The notes beneath the pieces were generated by a model that made no database searches, was not told the origin of the DNA, and saw nothing but the letters and a program-made list of their open reading frames with translations. Shown here piece by piece: positions 1 through 8,939 of a stretch of DNA of 64,000 nucleotides. Positions within the stretch are counted from its first letter, which is position 1. Every line of letters begins with the position of its first letter. Origin of the DNA: Adhaeribacter rhizoryzae (GTDB taxonomy: Bacteria > Bacteroidota > Bacteroidia > Cytophagales > Hymenobacteraceae); NCBI RefSeq assembly GCF_008629685.1, contig NZ_VWSF01000001.1, positions 558,001 to 622,000 on the forward strand, read 5' to 3'. The position numbers and the translations under genes are program-made.

Positions 1-195
1 ATTTGGATGGCCGCTGAAGATTTTGCGTATTATACCCAACAGGTAGATGCTTGCTTCTATCGGCTTGGTACCCGCAACGAAGAGCGCGGTATTACTTCAT
101 CGGTACATACGCCTACTTTTGATGTGGACGAAGCATCGCTGCAAACAGGAATGGGTTTAATGACCTGGCTGGCATTGGAAGAACTAAAAAGCTAA
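1..195 (+). CDS. M20-family metallopeptidase/amidohydrolase, C-terminal fragment
   Basis: Only the last 64 residues are inside the window; the gene continues upstream. The visible part has the closing signature of M20 peptidases and amidohydrolases: an AEDFAYY segment followed about 30 residues later by SSVHTPTFDVDE, whose His normally binds the catalytic metal. Family members hydrolyse N-acyl amino acids or small peptides. The C-terminal location of both motifs and the stop soon after fit a normal, undamaged 3' end. The exact substrate cannot be told from this fragment. Confidence 0.8.
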   Translation: MWMAAEDFAYYTQQVDACFYRLGTRNEERGITSSVHTPTFDVDEASLQTGMGLMTWLALEELKS

Positions 196-272
196 CAGCT
201 TTAAATAGCTTCTGGAATAGCATTTAGCGGGAGAAATATTCGGGAATAATATTAATAATTAATAAAGCATTT

Positions 273-1121
273 GTGCAGTTGAAATGGACTTTACCTCGAG
301 TTGGGCGCTGGGGTAAATATGGGGTGACGCTTTACTTTTTTAGCTTTCTATTTTCTCCGGGGGCAAGCCTAGCCCAACATAAAATAATGCGGCCGGCTAA
401 TTTCTGGCCCGAGTTGCAGGTAGAATACGTGCTAAAAAATACCAGCTTCTTTTATTTCCGGAATCATTATCGTTTTAATTTTGATGATGCAAATAATTAT
501 TTAGGCGAAAAAGGCCTGACCGAAAGCCTGGAGCGGGTACAAGTGCGGGCTGGGTATGAACAGGTGTTTAATAACCAGTGGAGCTTAGGCATTGCGGAGT
601 CTTATGCCAAAGAACAAACGCGCGGCATTTTCTTTAACGAGGTTTACGCCCGCCATATAAGTACCTTCGGAAAAATCCGGTTTGCGCAACGGGCCTCTTT
701 TGAGCATATTTTGCGGTGGCCAACCAATAATAATGGCCGCATCCGGTTCCGGGCCGATTTAGAGCAAAATATTAATGTAGGCAAAAGACTTATCAGGCCC
801 CGGCTTTCCTATGATTTGTTTTATAATATTAGCTACCAAAATCCCAAAGGGCCAAATATTGCCCAACGACTGGTTGATCGTACCCGCTTACGGCTGGAGG
901 TACTTTACAACTTTAACGAAAGATTTTCGGCTACGCCTTATTTTACCGAACAGGTAGATTTTACGGGTAAAGCGCCAGAATACAGCGCCGCGGGAGAAAT
1001 AATAAAGCCGGCTAGCAAGCAAAATGCGCATACTCCTATTGTCGGTCTGGATTTGCGCTACGTTTTATTTCATGGCGGCGAGCCATTTCCCCGGACATTA
1101 CCTAGCCATTCGAGTAAATAA
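273..1121 (+). CDS. DUF2490 family outer-membrane protein
   Basis: This 282-residue protein starts at a GTG. It has an N-terminal hydrophobic stretch ending near SLAQ (about residue 35) that looks like a signal peptide. The rest is rich in alternating aromatic and charged residues (for example YFRNHYRFNF, LRLEVLYNFN, LDLRYVLF), as in a small transmembrane beta-barrel, which is the usual view of DUF2490 proteins in Bacteroidota. It stands alone, 77 bp after the peptidase and well before hsp20. The function is unknown; the outer-membrane location is inferred from composition. Confidence 0.7.
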   Translation: MQLKWTLPRVGRWGKYGVTLYFFSFLFSPGASLAQHKIMRPANFWPELQVEYVLKNTSFFYFRNHYRFNFDDANNYLGEKGLTESLERVQVRAGYEQVFNNQWSLGIAESYAKEQTRGIFFNEVYARHISTFGKIRFAQRASFEHILRWPTNNNGRIRFRADLEQNINVGKRLIRPRLSYDLFYNISYQNPKGPNIAQRLVDRTRLRLEVLYNFNERFSATPYFTEQVDFTGKAPEYSAAGEIIKPASKQNAHTPIVGLDLRYVLFHGGEPFPRTLPSHSSK

Positions 1122-1288
1122 AATAATTATTTAACTGACTTTTAGTCTTATTTTAATATTTTTATATAGTTTTTAATGTCATAGTGTCTGGATTTTGTCG
1201 GATTTTTGGTTTGGTATGGAATTTATTAATAGTTAGATATCAGATTAAGAAATTAAAAATTCAGACATAAAACTAGGAGATTAAAACC

Positions 1289-1726
1289 ATGACAGTAGCA
1301 AGAGTAAACGGTCAGTTACTAGACAGATTACCAGAAACCTATGGTACCCTGTTAGATAAATTTTTTACCGAAGGCTTAACAACTAAGCGTAATTTAACTA
1401 CCTTCCGTCCGCAGGTAGATGCCATTGAAACACAAGAAGCCTTTAAGTTTGAAGTAGCTTTACCCGGTTTCCGGAAAGAAGATGTACAACTGGAATTACA
1501 GGAAGGTAAATTAACTATTTCGGGAGAGCGGAAGTTTGATACCGAAAATAAAGAAAACAAGTATCACTTCATCGAAACCAATTACGGTAAGTTTAGCCGT
1601 TCTTTCTTCCTGCCCGATAATATTAACGAAAGCGCCATAGAAGCGCAGTTCCAAAATGGTCTGTTAACTGTAGTAGTACCTAAAGATGCACAGAAGGTAT
1701 TAAAGCGGCAGATTGAGATAAAATAA
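1289..1726 (+). CDS. Small heat shock protein, Hsp20/alpha-crystallin family
   Basis: This 145-residue protein is of normal length for a bacterial small heat shock protein, an ATP-independent holdase that binds unfolding proteins. The alpha-crystallin domain covers roughly residues 40-142. It includes an EVALPGFRKEDVQLELQEG beta-strand region and a GLLTVVVPK motif near the end. A purine-rich AGGAG lies about ten bases before the ATG, which is unusually SD-like for this replicon. The gene is monocistronic, with a strong hairpin just downstream. No heat-shock operator was recognised. Confidence 0.95.
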   Translation: MTVARVNGQLLDRLPETYGTLLDKFFTEGLTTKRNLTTFRPQVDAIETQEAFKFEVALPGFRKEDVQLELQEGKLTISGERKFDTENKENKYHFIETNYGKFSRSFFLPDNINESAIEAQFQNGLLTVVVPKDAQKVLKRQIEIK

Positions 1727-1741
1727 TTTTTGAGATAAAAC

Positions 1742-1771
1742 AAAAAAGACGCATATTTTGGCGTCTTTTTT
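1742..1771 (+). terminator. Rho-independent terminator after hsp20
   Basis: A perfect stem AAAAAAGACGC / GCGTCTTTTTT surrounds a short loop and ends in a T run, 15 bp after the hsp20 stop. Confidence 0.9.
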
Positions 1772-1922
1772 GTTTTATTACCGTTATTAAAAGCTAAGTA
1801 GAGCCGGAACTATGGCCAATATACTAACACTAAAATATTAAGCGTTACTATAATCCAGGGTAATTAGGAAATCCGGCACAAGACTTATTAAAATACACCA
1901 TTAAACCTTATTTGTTTTATTT

Positions 1923-3434
1923 ATGAAAGCAAGACAATTTATGTTTGGCCTTGTGCTTTCTGCCGTAATGGGCGGCGGTATAGCTATTGGAGGTTATAAA
2001 TTATTAGACGATCAGGAGCAGGCACAGCAAGTACAGCTGCAAAACCAAAATGTACGGTACTCCAGTTTGTTACGCGATAGCGACGTTAAAGTACCGGAAG
2101 GCTTAAACTTTATTACAGCTGCCCAAACTGTAACGCCCGCCGTTGTACACGTTATGACGGAGTACGGCGTAACAGCCGCAAAAGGTGGTTCGCGGCAGCG
2201 CGACATGATGGACCCTTTTCTGCGCGATTTCTTTGGCGATGATTTTGAAAATTACCATCGCCAGCAAGGGCCTTCTATGGGTTCTGGTTCCGGCGTAATT
2301 ATTTCTTCGAACGGTTATATCGTTACCAACAACCACGTTATTGATAAAGCCGATAAAATTGAAGTAGTACTGGATGATAAACGTAAACTACAGGCTACCC
2401 TGGTTGGTACCGACCCCAGCACTGATTTGGCTTTGTTAAAAGTAACAGCTGATAATTTGCCTACAGTACGTTATGGCAACTCCGATAACCTGAAAGTAGG
2501 CGAGTGGGTGTTAGCCGTGGGCAACCCTTTTAACCTGAACTCAACCGTAACTGCGGGTATTATTAGTGCCAAAGGCCGCAGTGTTGGTATTATTCAGGCC
2601 ACCGACGATAAAAATAACAACGTAGGAATTGAGTCTTTTCTGCAAACCGATGCCGTTGTAAACCCTGGTAACAGTGGCGGTGCCTTAGTAAACCTGAACG
2701 GTGATTTAGTGGGTATTAATACTGCTATTGCTAGCCGCCGGGGTTCTTTCGAAGGTTATTCTTTTGCCGTACCATCCGCTATTGTAAGCAAGGTAGTAGA
2801 CGATCTCCTAAAATACGGGGAAGTACAGCGGGCGTTATTGGGTATCCGGATGCAGGAAGTGGATGCCCGTTTGGCGGAAGAAAAGAAAATTAAGAACCTG
2901 AACGGTATTTACGTAGTGCAGTTAACCGAAAACAGCGCCGCGCAAGCAGCCGGGTTAAAAGAAGGCGATATAATTACCCACATTAACAATACTCCGGTTA
3001 ATACTTCGGCCCAGTTGCAGGAGCAGGTTGCGCGTTACCGGCCCGGCGATAAAATTAAAGTTACTTACATTCGTGGCGGCGATGCCGAAACCGTAACAGC
3101 AACCTTACGCAACCGCATGGGCGATACCAATGTGGTGAAACGCGAAGCAGCTAAAGCCATAACTTTCTCAGGTGCTAAATTCTCGCCGTTGAGCAAAGAC
3201 GAGTTGAATAAATTAAACCTCGACGGTGGTGCCAAAGTAAGTAATGTGAAGGCCAGCCAATTTAAAAATTCCGGCATCGAAGACGGCTTTATTATTACCC
3301 GTATCGATAAATCTAAAGTAGAGAAGCCACAAGATGTAGAGCGGCTGCTGAAGAATTCGGATGATGAAGGTGTATTGGTAGAAGGTATTTATCCGGACGG
3401 CCGCCGGGCTTACTACCCAATCGGTCGCCGATAA
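1923..3434 (+). CDS. Do/DegP-type periplasmic serine protease (HtrA family)
   Basis: This 503-residue HtrA protease/chaperone has an N-terminal membrane anchor or uncleaved signal (about residues 6-25). The trypsin-like domain carries the complete triad: H138 in TNNHVID, D168 in DPSTDLALLKV and S251 in NPGNSGGALV. Two PDZ regions follow, at about 300-390 and 410-500; the second is divergent. Such enzymes degrade or refold misfolded envelope proteins. It is monocistronic with its own terminator. Two PDZ domains favour a DegP/DegQ-like over a DegS-like role. Confidence 0.95.
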   Translation: MKARQFMFGLVLSAVMGGGIAIGGYKLLDDQEQAQQVQLQNQNVRYSSLLRDSDVKVPEGLNFITAAQTVTPAVVHVMTEYGVTAAKGGSRQRDMMDPFLRDFFGDDFENYHRQQGPSMGSGSGVIISSNGYIVTNNHVIDKADKIEVVLDDKRKLQATLVGTDPSTDLALLKVTADNLPTVRYGNSDNLKVGEWVLAVGNPFNLNSTVTAGIISAKGRSVGIIQATDDKNNNVGIESFLQTDAVVNPGNSGGALVNLNGDLVGINTAIASRRGSFEGYSFAVPSAIVSKVVDDLLKYGEVQRALLGIRMQEVDARLAEEKKIKNLNGIYVVQLTENSAAQAAGLKEGDIITHINNTPVNTSAQLQEQVARYRPGDKIKVTYIRGGDAETVTATLRNRMGDTNVVKREAAKAITFSGAKFSPLSKDELNKLNLDGGAKVSNVKASQFKNSGIEDGFIITRIDKSKVEKPQDVERLLKNSDDEGVLVEGIYPDGRRAYYPIGRR

Positions 3435-3450
3435 ATGAAATATATTTATT

Positions 3451-3487
3451 AAAAAAGCTCCTGTGGTAATCACAGGAGCTTTTTTTT
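3451..3487 (+). terminator. Rho-independent terminator after htrA
   Basis: AAAAAAGCTCCTGTG pairs with CACAGGAGCTTTTTT across a five-base loop and continues into a T run. Confidence 0.92.
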
Positions 3488-3590
3488 GTTCCCTAAATCT
3501 CGCTGCTTTTACTTAAAGCATTATCACATTCCTGGGTTTTCACGTAATTAAAGTAGCGCATCAGCAAATTTTTAATTAATTCCTGAAATC

Positions 3591-5156
3591 ATGAGCCAAT
3601 CAACTGCTATTAGAAATTATTTTTCGGTTACTATTTTAGAGCAATTAGGCATTAACGCGGTAAATAATGCCTGGAGTACGGGTTTAAATGAGGGTGGTGA
3701 AAAGAATGAAGCAATTAAGGAAATACATTCGCCGGTAGATGGTAACCTGATTGCGAAGGTACGAATGGCTAATGCCGCCGATTATAACACGGTAGTTAAC
3801 CGTGCGCAGGAAGCTTTTTTAGTTTGGCGTAAAGTGCCTGCGCCCAAACGCGGTGACATTGTGCGGCAGATTGGCAATAAATTACGCGAGAATAAAGAAG
3901 CTCTGGGCCGTTTAGTTAGTTACGAAATGGGTAAAATAGTGCAGGAGGGCTTAGGCGAAGTGCAGGAAATGATTGATATCTGCGACTTTGCTCTTGGGTT
4001 GTCGCGGCAGCTCCACGGCCTTACCATGCACTCCGAGCGCCCCAACCACCGCATGTACGATCAGTATCATCCGTTAGGTATAGTGGGTATTATTTCGGCT
4101 TTTAATTTTCCGGTAGCGGTCTGGAGTTGGAATGCCATGTTAGCGGCAGTTTGCGGCAATGTGTGTGTCTGGAAACCCTCCGAGAAAACACCTTTATCAG
4201 CTATTGCCTGCCAGCATATAATCCGGGAAGTATTACAGGAAAACGATCTGCCCGAAGGAATATTTAACCTGGTAATCGGCGATGCTGGTATTGGTAGTTT
4301 AATGGCCCACGATACCCGAATTCCGTTAATATCAGCCACAGGCTCTACGCCCATGGGCAAGAAAGTAGGCGAGGCAGTGGGGGCGCGATTGGGTCGGGCT
4401 TTGCTGGAGTTAGGCGGTAACAACGCCATTATTATTACATCCAATGCTGATTTGGAAATGGCGCTCCGGGCCGTGGTGTTTGGGGCCGTTGGTACTTGCG
4501 GCCAGCGCTGCACCTCTACGCGCCGACTTATTATTCACGAATCGGTTTACGAAGAAGTAAAAGAACGGCTGATAAAAATATACGCTAACCTGCCCATTGG
4601 TAATCCTTTACAGGACAATATATTAGTAGGCCCACTAATTGATAAAACCGCCGCTAAAGCTTTCGAGCACGCCATAGCCGAAGTGCAAATAGAAGGCGGT
4701 AAATTATTAATTGGCGGCGAAATATTAAGCGGCGATGGTTACAAAACAAGCACCTATGTTACCCCGGCTATCCTGGAAGTAGAAAACTATTACCCCACTG
4801 TACAGGAAGAAACGTTCGGGCCAATTTTATATCTGATTAAATATTCCGGTGGGTTAGAGGAGGCCATTGCCTTACAAAATGGCGTGAGGCAAGGTTTGTC
4901 TTCGGCCATATTTTCTACGAACCTGTTCGAAACCGAAGCTTTTTTATCGGCCTGGGGCTCTGATTGCGGCATTGCCAACGTAAATATTGGTACTTCCGGC
5001 GCCGAGATTGGGGGTGCTTTTGGTGGTGAAAAAGAAACCGGCGGTGGCCGCGAATCGGGTTCCGATGCCTGGAAAGTTTACATGCGCCGCCAGACCAACA
5101 CCATTAACTTTGGCAGCGAGTTGCCCTTGGCGCAAGGCATAAAATTTGATATTTAA
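3591..5156 (+). CDS. Aldehyde dehydrogenase, ALDH7/antiquitin type (probable alpha-aminoadipate semialdehyde dehydrogenase)
   Basis: This 521-residue NAD-dependent aldehyde dehydrogenase has the general base E273 in LLELGGNN and the nucleophile C307 in GQRCTSTRR. The GTCGQRCTSTRRL wording and the LGGNNAIII motif are typical of ALDH7 (antiquitin), which oxidises alpha-aminoadipate semialdehyde to aminoadipate in lysine breakdown. Length fits the subfamily. It is transcribed alone and converges with the macrodomain gene only 7 bp away. A glutaryl-CoA dehydrogenase at 50.6 kb would act later in lysine catabolism. Subfamily assignment rests on motifs, so another aldehyde substrate remains possible. 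Confidence 0.88.
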   Translation: MSQSTAIRNYFSVTILEQLGINAVNNAWSTGLNEGGEKNEAIKEIHSPVDGNLIAKVRMANAADYNTVVNRAQEAFLVWRKVPAPKRGDIVRQIGNKLRENKEALGRLVSYEMGKIVQEGLGEVQEMIDICDFALGLSRQLHGLTMHSERPNHRMYDQYHPLGIVGIISAFNFPVAVWSWNAMLAAVCGNVCVWKPSEKTPLSAIACQHIIREVLQENDLPEGIFNLVIGDAGIGSLMAHDTRIPLISATGSTPMGKKVGEAVGARLGRALLELGGNNAIIITSNADLEMALRAVVFGAVGTCGQRCTSTRRLIIHESVYEEVKERLIKIYANLPIGNPLQDNILVGPLIDKTAAKAFEHAIAEVQIEGGKLLIGGEILSGDGYKTSTYVTPAILEVENYYPTVQEETFGPILYLIKYSGGLEEAIALQNGVRQGLSSAIFSTNLFETEAFLSAWGSDCGIANVNIGTSGAEIGGAFGGEKETGGGRESGSDAWKVYMRRQTNTINFGSELPLAQGIKFDI

Positions 5157-5163
5157 GCCAGTT

Positions 5164-5718
5164 TTATTTGGTAGCTAACAGCCGCTGATAGAGGTCATAA
5201 TTTTCCTGATCAAACACCACAAAAACTACATACTCCAGAAAAGAATCCTCAGCTAAAAACTTGCGCACAGTTTTTATAGCTACTTGTGCGGCTTTGTCTT
5301 TGGGGTAGCCATACACACCAGTACTGATATTCGGGAAGGCTACAGTTTTAGCGCTATTTTCTACTGCCAGTTTTAAGCTGTTCTGGTAGCAATTTGCTAG
5401 TTGCTCGGGTTCGTCCATTTCGCCGTTTTGCCAAACCGGACCAACCGTATGAATAACGTATTTAGCTGGTAAGCGGCCCGCTGTGGTAATAACGGCTTCT
5501 CCGGTTGGGCAAAAGCCTTGCCGGGCTCTAATTTCCTGGCAAGCTTCCAGAATAGCCGGTCCGCCAGCGCGGTGAATGGCGCCATCTACGCCGCCGCCAC
5601 CCAATAACGAACTGTTAGCTGCATTCACAATGGCATCTACGGCTACCTTGGTAATATCTCCCCGAAATAATACCAGCCGGCTGTTTGATTGGATTTCTTC
5701 TTGCCAGGTATGAGCCAT
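5164..5718 (-). CDS. Macrodomain protein, probable O-acetyl-ADP-ribose/ADP-ribose hydrolase
   Basis: This 184-residue single-domain protein contains the classic MacroD-type signatures: [20 protein letters not shown] near residues 27-46, the following AIHRAGG, and a [10 protein letters not shown] loop near residues 134-143 that wraps the distal ribose and phosphate. These enzymes deacetylate O-acetyl-ADP-ribose and remove mono-ADP-ribose from proteins. It resembles E. coli YmdB. It converges with the aldehyde dehydrogenase, and DUF5989 lies upstream on the same strand. No dedicated ADP-ribosyltransferase is visible nearby. Confidence 0.92.
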   Translation of the reverse strand: MAHTWQEEIQSNSRLVLFRGDITKVAVDAIVNAANSSLLGGGGVDGAIHRAGGPAILEACQEIRARQGFCPTGEAVITTAGRLPAKYVIHTVGPVWQNGEMDEPEQLANCYQNSLKLAVENSAKTVAFPNISTGVYGYPKDKAAQVAIKTVRKFLAEDSFLEYVVFVVFDQENYDLYQRLLATK

Positions 5719-5855
5719 ATATTAATTTATTTTAGCGGTTTTCGTTAAAAATAGGAATGACTATAATATTGTTTACCTAGCATAAGTGCCGGAAATAAAT
5801 TCCTATTAAAAATAAGCAAAGCAAATATAAAGGGTACCTAAACCGAACCCACATG

Positions 5856-6005
5856 CTAAAATAAGGTGTAAATAAAAGGCGCAATTGCCGAGCTGCCACC
5901 AACTACCAGAAGCACCCCAATGAGCAATAGCACCAAAATTACCGGTGCCAGCCACCACTTTTTATTTTCTTTTAAATATTGCCACAAATCTTTTAAGAGT
6001 TCCAT
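5856..6005 (-). CDS. DUF5989 family small membrane protein (49 aa)
   Basis: A short reading frame encodes 49 residues: a charged amphipathic N-terminus (MELLKDLWQYLKENKKWW), one hydrophobic helix at about residues 20-36, and a conserved-looking SAIAPFIYTLF tail. This is the DUF5989 pattern as I know it: an aromatic/lysine N-terminus, a Leu/Val helix, then APFIYTLF. A purine-rich AGGTAGG precedes the ATG. It is divergent from the MutS-like gene. Function is unknown; the helix suggests inner-membrane location. Confidence 0.8.
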   Translation of the reverse strand: MELLKDLWQYLKENKKWWLAPVILVLLLIGVLLVVGGSSAIAPFIYTLF

Positions 6006-6139
6006 CCTACCTTGAGTAATATACCTAAGAAAGTTACGTAATATATTTTAATATTTGCTGCCGGATGCTTTTGCAGTTGCGGGTATAAATGTTTATACCC
6101 GCTCCCGAACAAACCTGTTTTCAAAATTAATGCATAATT

Positions 6140-7942
6140 ATGATTGATTCCCCTGAATCAGAATTTTTAAACCGCCAACAAGCTTTTGCCCGAGAAGAAG
6201 AACGTTTTAAGCGCAAAGCCAATGCTATGGGCTGGTTACGTTTAGCTATTTTTATTGCCGGTGCTGTTAGCTGCGGCTATTTATTTTATTACAACCAAAA
6301 TAGCCTGGGTTTTGTGGTGCTGCTGGTGGCGTATATATTTTTTCTGGTAGCTTTAAAAAAACATACCAAGCTACAGTATAACCAAAAACATAATCGGTTC
6401 CTGAAGAATATAAACGAAGCCGAAATAGAACGTTTAAACGGGAAGCTTAACCCTTTTGAAAGCGGGAGCCAATTTAAAAATGCAAAACACCCTTACACTG
6501 CCGATTTAGATATTTTTGGCGAACATTCGGTCTATCAGCTGATAAACCGGGCTGTTACCAGTATTGGAAAAGAAAAAATAGCTAATTGGTTAAGCAATGC
6601 TGCATCGGTGCTGGACATAACAGAACGACAGGAAACTGTGGCCGAACTAGCCCCGGATATTGATTGGCGGCAACACCTGCAGGCCAAAGCACTGCATTAC
6701 AAACACCAGGTAGAAGAGCCTTTTCTGTTTTTCGATTGGCTGAAAGCGCCCGATTTTTACCGGGATAAAGCTTGGTTAAAAGTAGCTACTTTTATTTTAC
6801 CGCTTTTAACCATTGGCAGCATTGTCTTATTTTTCAGCGGTTTTACCGGTTATCCGGCGGTAATATTTATGCTGGTGCAATACTTATTGTGTTATAAATA
6901 CGCGGCAGCCCGCGACGATTATTACGAAAAAAGCAGCGGCATGTACGATGTGCTACGCAGTTACCGCGACATGCTTCGGCATCTCGAAAACCGTCCTTCG
7001 CAGGCAAAGAAACTAAACACATTAAAACAAAACCTGGTAATTGCAGGGCAGCCTGCATCCGTTCAGATTCATCGTTTAGCCGTAATTGTAGAATATTTGG
7101 CAGCCCGGATGAATGTGTACATGAGCTTTATTCTGAACGCCGTTTTAATGTGGGATTTTTACTGGATGTACCGCCTGGAACGATGGAAAAAACATGTGGC
7201 TCCGGATTTAGAACATATTCTGGATGTAATTGCCGAAACAGAAGCTTTGGCCAGTTTGGCCGCTTTTTCTTATGCTTACCCGCAATATGCCCAACCAACC
7301 CTCAGCCAAATTCCTTTTGAAGTGGATGCCGGTGAACTGGGCCACCCATTAATATTTACGCAACAACGCATTACCAATAATTTTAAAATGGCCGGGGCGG
7401 GACATACCTGTATTATTACGGGCTCTAACATGTCCGGTAAAAGTACCTTTTTACGTACCTTGGGCGTTAACATGGTGCTGGCCTTAGCCGGGTCAGTGGT
7501 TTGTGCCCGCCAGTTCCGGTTGTACCCGGTGCAGGTATTTACCGCCATGCGCACCGAAGACAACTTAGCCGAAAGTACTTCTTCGTTTTACGCGGAGTTA
7601 AAAAGGCTGCGGCAATTACTGGATTTAACCACTGATACAACCCCGGTTTTTTACTTACTCGACGAAATATTAAAAGGCACCAATTCCCGGGATCGGCACG
7701 AAGGTGCAAAGGCTTTAATAAGGCAAATGCACACCCGCAATGCCGCCGGGTTGGTATCTACCCACGACCTGGAATTAGGAGGCATGCAGCAAGATCATCC
7801 GGAATATATTACCAACTACAGCTTTAACAGTACCATTGAAGAAGATAAAATATTATTTGATTATAAACTGCAACCGGGCTTGTGCCATAGCTTTAATGCC
7901 AGCAAACTGATGCAACTAATGGGAATAGAAATAGATAAATAA
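6140..7942 (+). CDS. Membrane-anchored MutS-related ATPase
   Basis: This 600-residue protein ends in a MutS-type ABC ATPase domain: Walker A at residues 428-436 (GSNMSGKST) and Walker B with D508-E509 (LLDEILKGT), followed by NSRDRHEG and a STHD switch motif. The middle resembles the MutS core helices. The N-terminus has no mismatch-recognition domain; instead it has two hydrophobic pairs (about 32-72 and 213-255) that look like membrane segments. Such shortened MutS homologues are widespread in Bacteroidota and distinct from MutS1 and MutS2. Canonical mismatch repair is therefore unlikely, and its true role is unknown. Confidence 0.85.
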   Translation: MIDSPESEFLNRQQAFAREEERFKRKANAMGWLRLAIFIAGAVSCGYLFYYNQNSLGFVVLLVAYIFFLVALKKHTKLQYNQKHNRFLKNINEAEIERLNGKLNPFESGSQFKNAKHPYTADLDIFGEHSVYQLINRAVTSIGKEKIANWLSNAASVLDITERQETVAELAPDIDWRQHLQAKALHYKHQVEEPFLFFDWLKAPDFYRDKAWLKVATFILPLLTIGSIVLFFSGFTGYPAVIFMLVQYLLCYKYAAARDDYYEKSSGMYDVLRSYRDMLRHLENRPSQAKKLNTLKQNLVIAGQPASVQIHRLAVIVEYLAARMNVYMSFILNAVLMWDFYWMYRLERWKKHVAPDLEHILDVIAETEALASLAAFSYAYPQYAQPTLSQIPFEVDAGELGHPLIFTQQRITNNFKMAGAGHTCIITGSNMSGKSTFLRTLGVNMVLALAGSVVCARQFRLYPVQVFTAMRTEDNLAESTSSFYAELKRLRQLLDLTTDTTPVFYLLDEILKGTNSRDRHEGAKALIRQMHTRNAAGLVSTHDLELGGMQQDHPEYITNYSFNSTIEEDKILFDYKLQPGLCHSFNASKLMQLMGIEIDK

Positions 7943-8000
7943 AAATTAATATAATAGCTGCTGCGCGCATACAGAACTGAAAAATATTGGATATAAGTAA

Positions 8001-8537
8001 ATGGTGAAACAAACGGCGGTCTTGGTCTTATTGCTGAGTTGTGTTTTTAGCGGGTGCTACGGGCAGGGCTTAGATGCAGCTACTTCCGTGCCCGATATTT
8101 CTAAAAAATATTACCTGGTACTAGATAAACCGGGTAAGGTTAGCCGTATTCGTTTTTACCCTGGTAGCCAGATTAGCTTTAAAATAACCAATGATAAAAG
8201 ACTTTACGCGGGCAAGCTAGAAGCCGTGCGGAAACAATCTATTGTTATTTTTAATACCGAGCTGCCTATCCGGGAAATCAGGAAAATAAAAGTAGTACAG
8301 CGGGCTCCCGCGGGCAGGTTTTTATATGGTTTGGGTAGCGGCATCCGGGGCGTCGGCTCCCTTTTTACCTTAATTGGGGGCGGTAATTATTTATTTACCA
8401 ATGATAAAGAAAATGGCCGGGTTACTGCTTTGGCCGGATTATCAGCCTTAGGTGTGGGCCAATTATTCCGGGGCTTTAACCGCCGCACCTACAACATAAA
8501 TAAAAACCGGCAACTCAAAACCATCCAGATTATTTAA
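8001..8537 (+). CDS. Hypothetical exported protein (178 aa)
   Basis: The protein is not recognised. It starts with a signal-like stretch ending VFSGC (Cys19), a poor lipobox because Phe occupies the -3 position, so either a lipoprotein or a cleaved periplasmic protein is possible. A beta-rich central part (about 35-105, with LYAGKLEAV and LPIREIRKIKVV) is followed by a glycine-rich hydrophobic segment (about 112-155), possibly a membrane hairpin. It lies 58 bp after the MutS-like gene, so co-transcription is possible. Confidence 0.6.
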   Translation: MVKQTAVLVLLLSCVFSGCYGQGLDAATSVPDISKKYYLVLDKPGKVSRIRFYPGSQISFKITNDKRLYAGKLEAVRKQSIVIFNTELPIREIRKIKVVQRAPAGRFLYGLGSGIRGVGSLFTLIGGGNYLFTNDKENGRVTALAGLSALGVGQLFRGFNRRTYNINKNRQLKTIQII

Positions 8538-8559
8538 GACTAAACCCAATATTGGTTTG

Positions 8560-8567
8560 TAGCTTTG
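8560..8567 (+). promoter_or_regulatory. -7 element of a Bacteroidota promoter
   Basis: The sequence TAGCTTTG matches the TAnnTTTG consensus. It would start transcription about 8 bases later, just before the ATG at 8585. It lies downstream of a possible TTG at 8552, which argues against that earlier start. No good -33 TTTG is seen. Confidence 0.5.
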
Positions 8568-8584
8568 CCCTAACATTAAAAAAT

Positions 8585-8827
8585 ATGCGTGTAATTAGTG
8601 AAATACCTCATCCGGCTGTTAAAATAACTGTGTTTTCCTGGAACGGGAAATATATTGTTAAGCTCGAAAAAGGTTCTTTTGAACAAACTTATAAAGTAAG
8701 CGAAATGGATATTCTGGATGAAAACGATATTCCAAAACTGTTGGATGAAGCTTTTATTGCAGCCGCGTTGCAACGTTTCCGCGAGATGGGCCAAGCCTGG
8801 CAGGAAGCTCAGGAACGCTTGGAATAA
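8585..8827 (+). CDS. Conserved-looking small hypothetical protein (80 aa)
   Basis: This small acidic cytoplasmic protein is not recognised. An N-terminal half with beta character (VKITVFSWNGKYIVKLEKG) is followed by a helical C-terminal half (LLDEAFIAAALQRFREMGQ). No signal peptide or membrane helix is present. The ATG at 8585 was chosen over an in-frame TTG at 8552 because a TAGCTTTG promoter element lies between them and the protein then begins cleanly at MRVISEIPHP. I cannot assign a function. Confidence 0.65.
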   Translation: MRVISEIPHPAVKITVFSWNGKYIVKLEKGSFEQTYKVSEMDILDENDIPKLLDEAFIAAALQRFREMGQAWQEAQERLE

Positions 8828-8939
8828 CAACTATCTGGGTATAACTATATTTTATTTAGCTGCCATTGCGGCAATTACGTAGAATATTTAATTAAACTAA
8901 AAAAGTAATTTTTTTATTTGCTAACGCAGGAAAATACAA

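Noticed and set aside
8552-8584. TTG start adding 11 residues to the 80-residue protein
   Set aside because: A promoter -7 box lies inside this stretch, so it is probably not transcribed.
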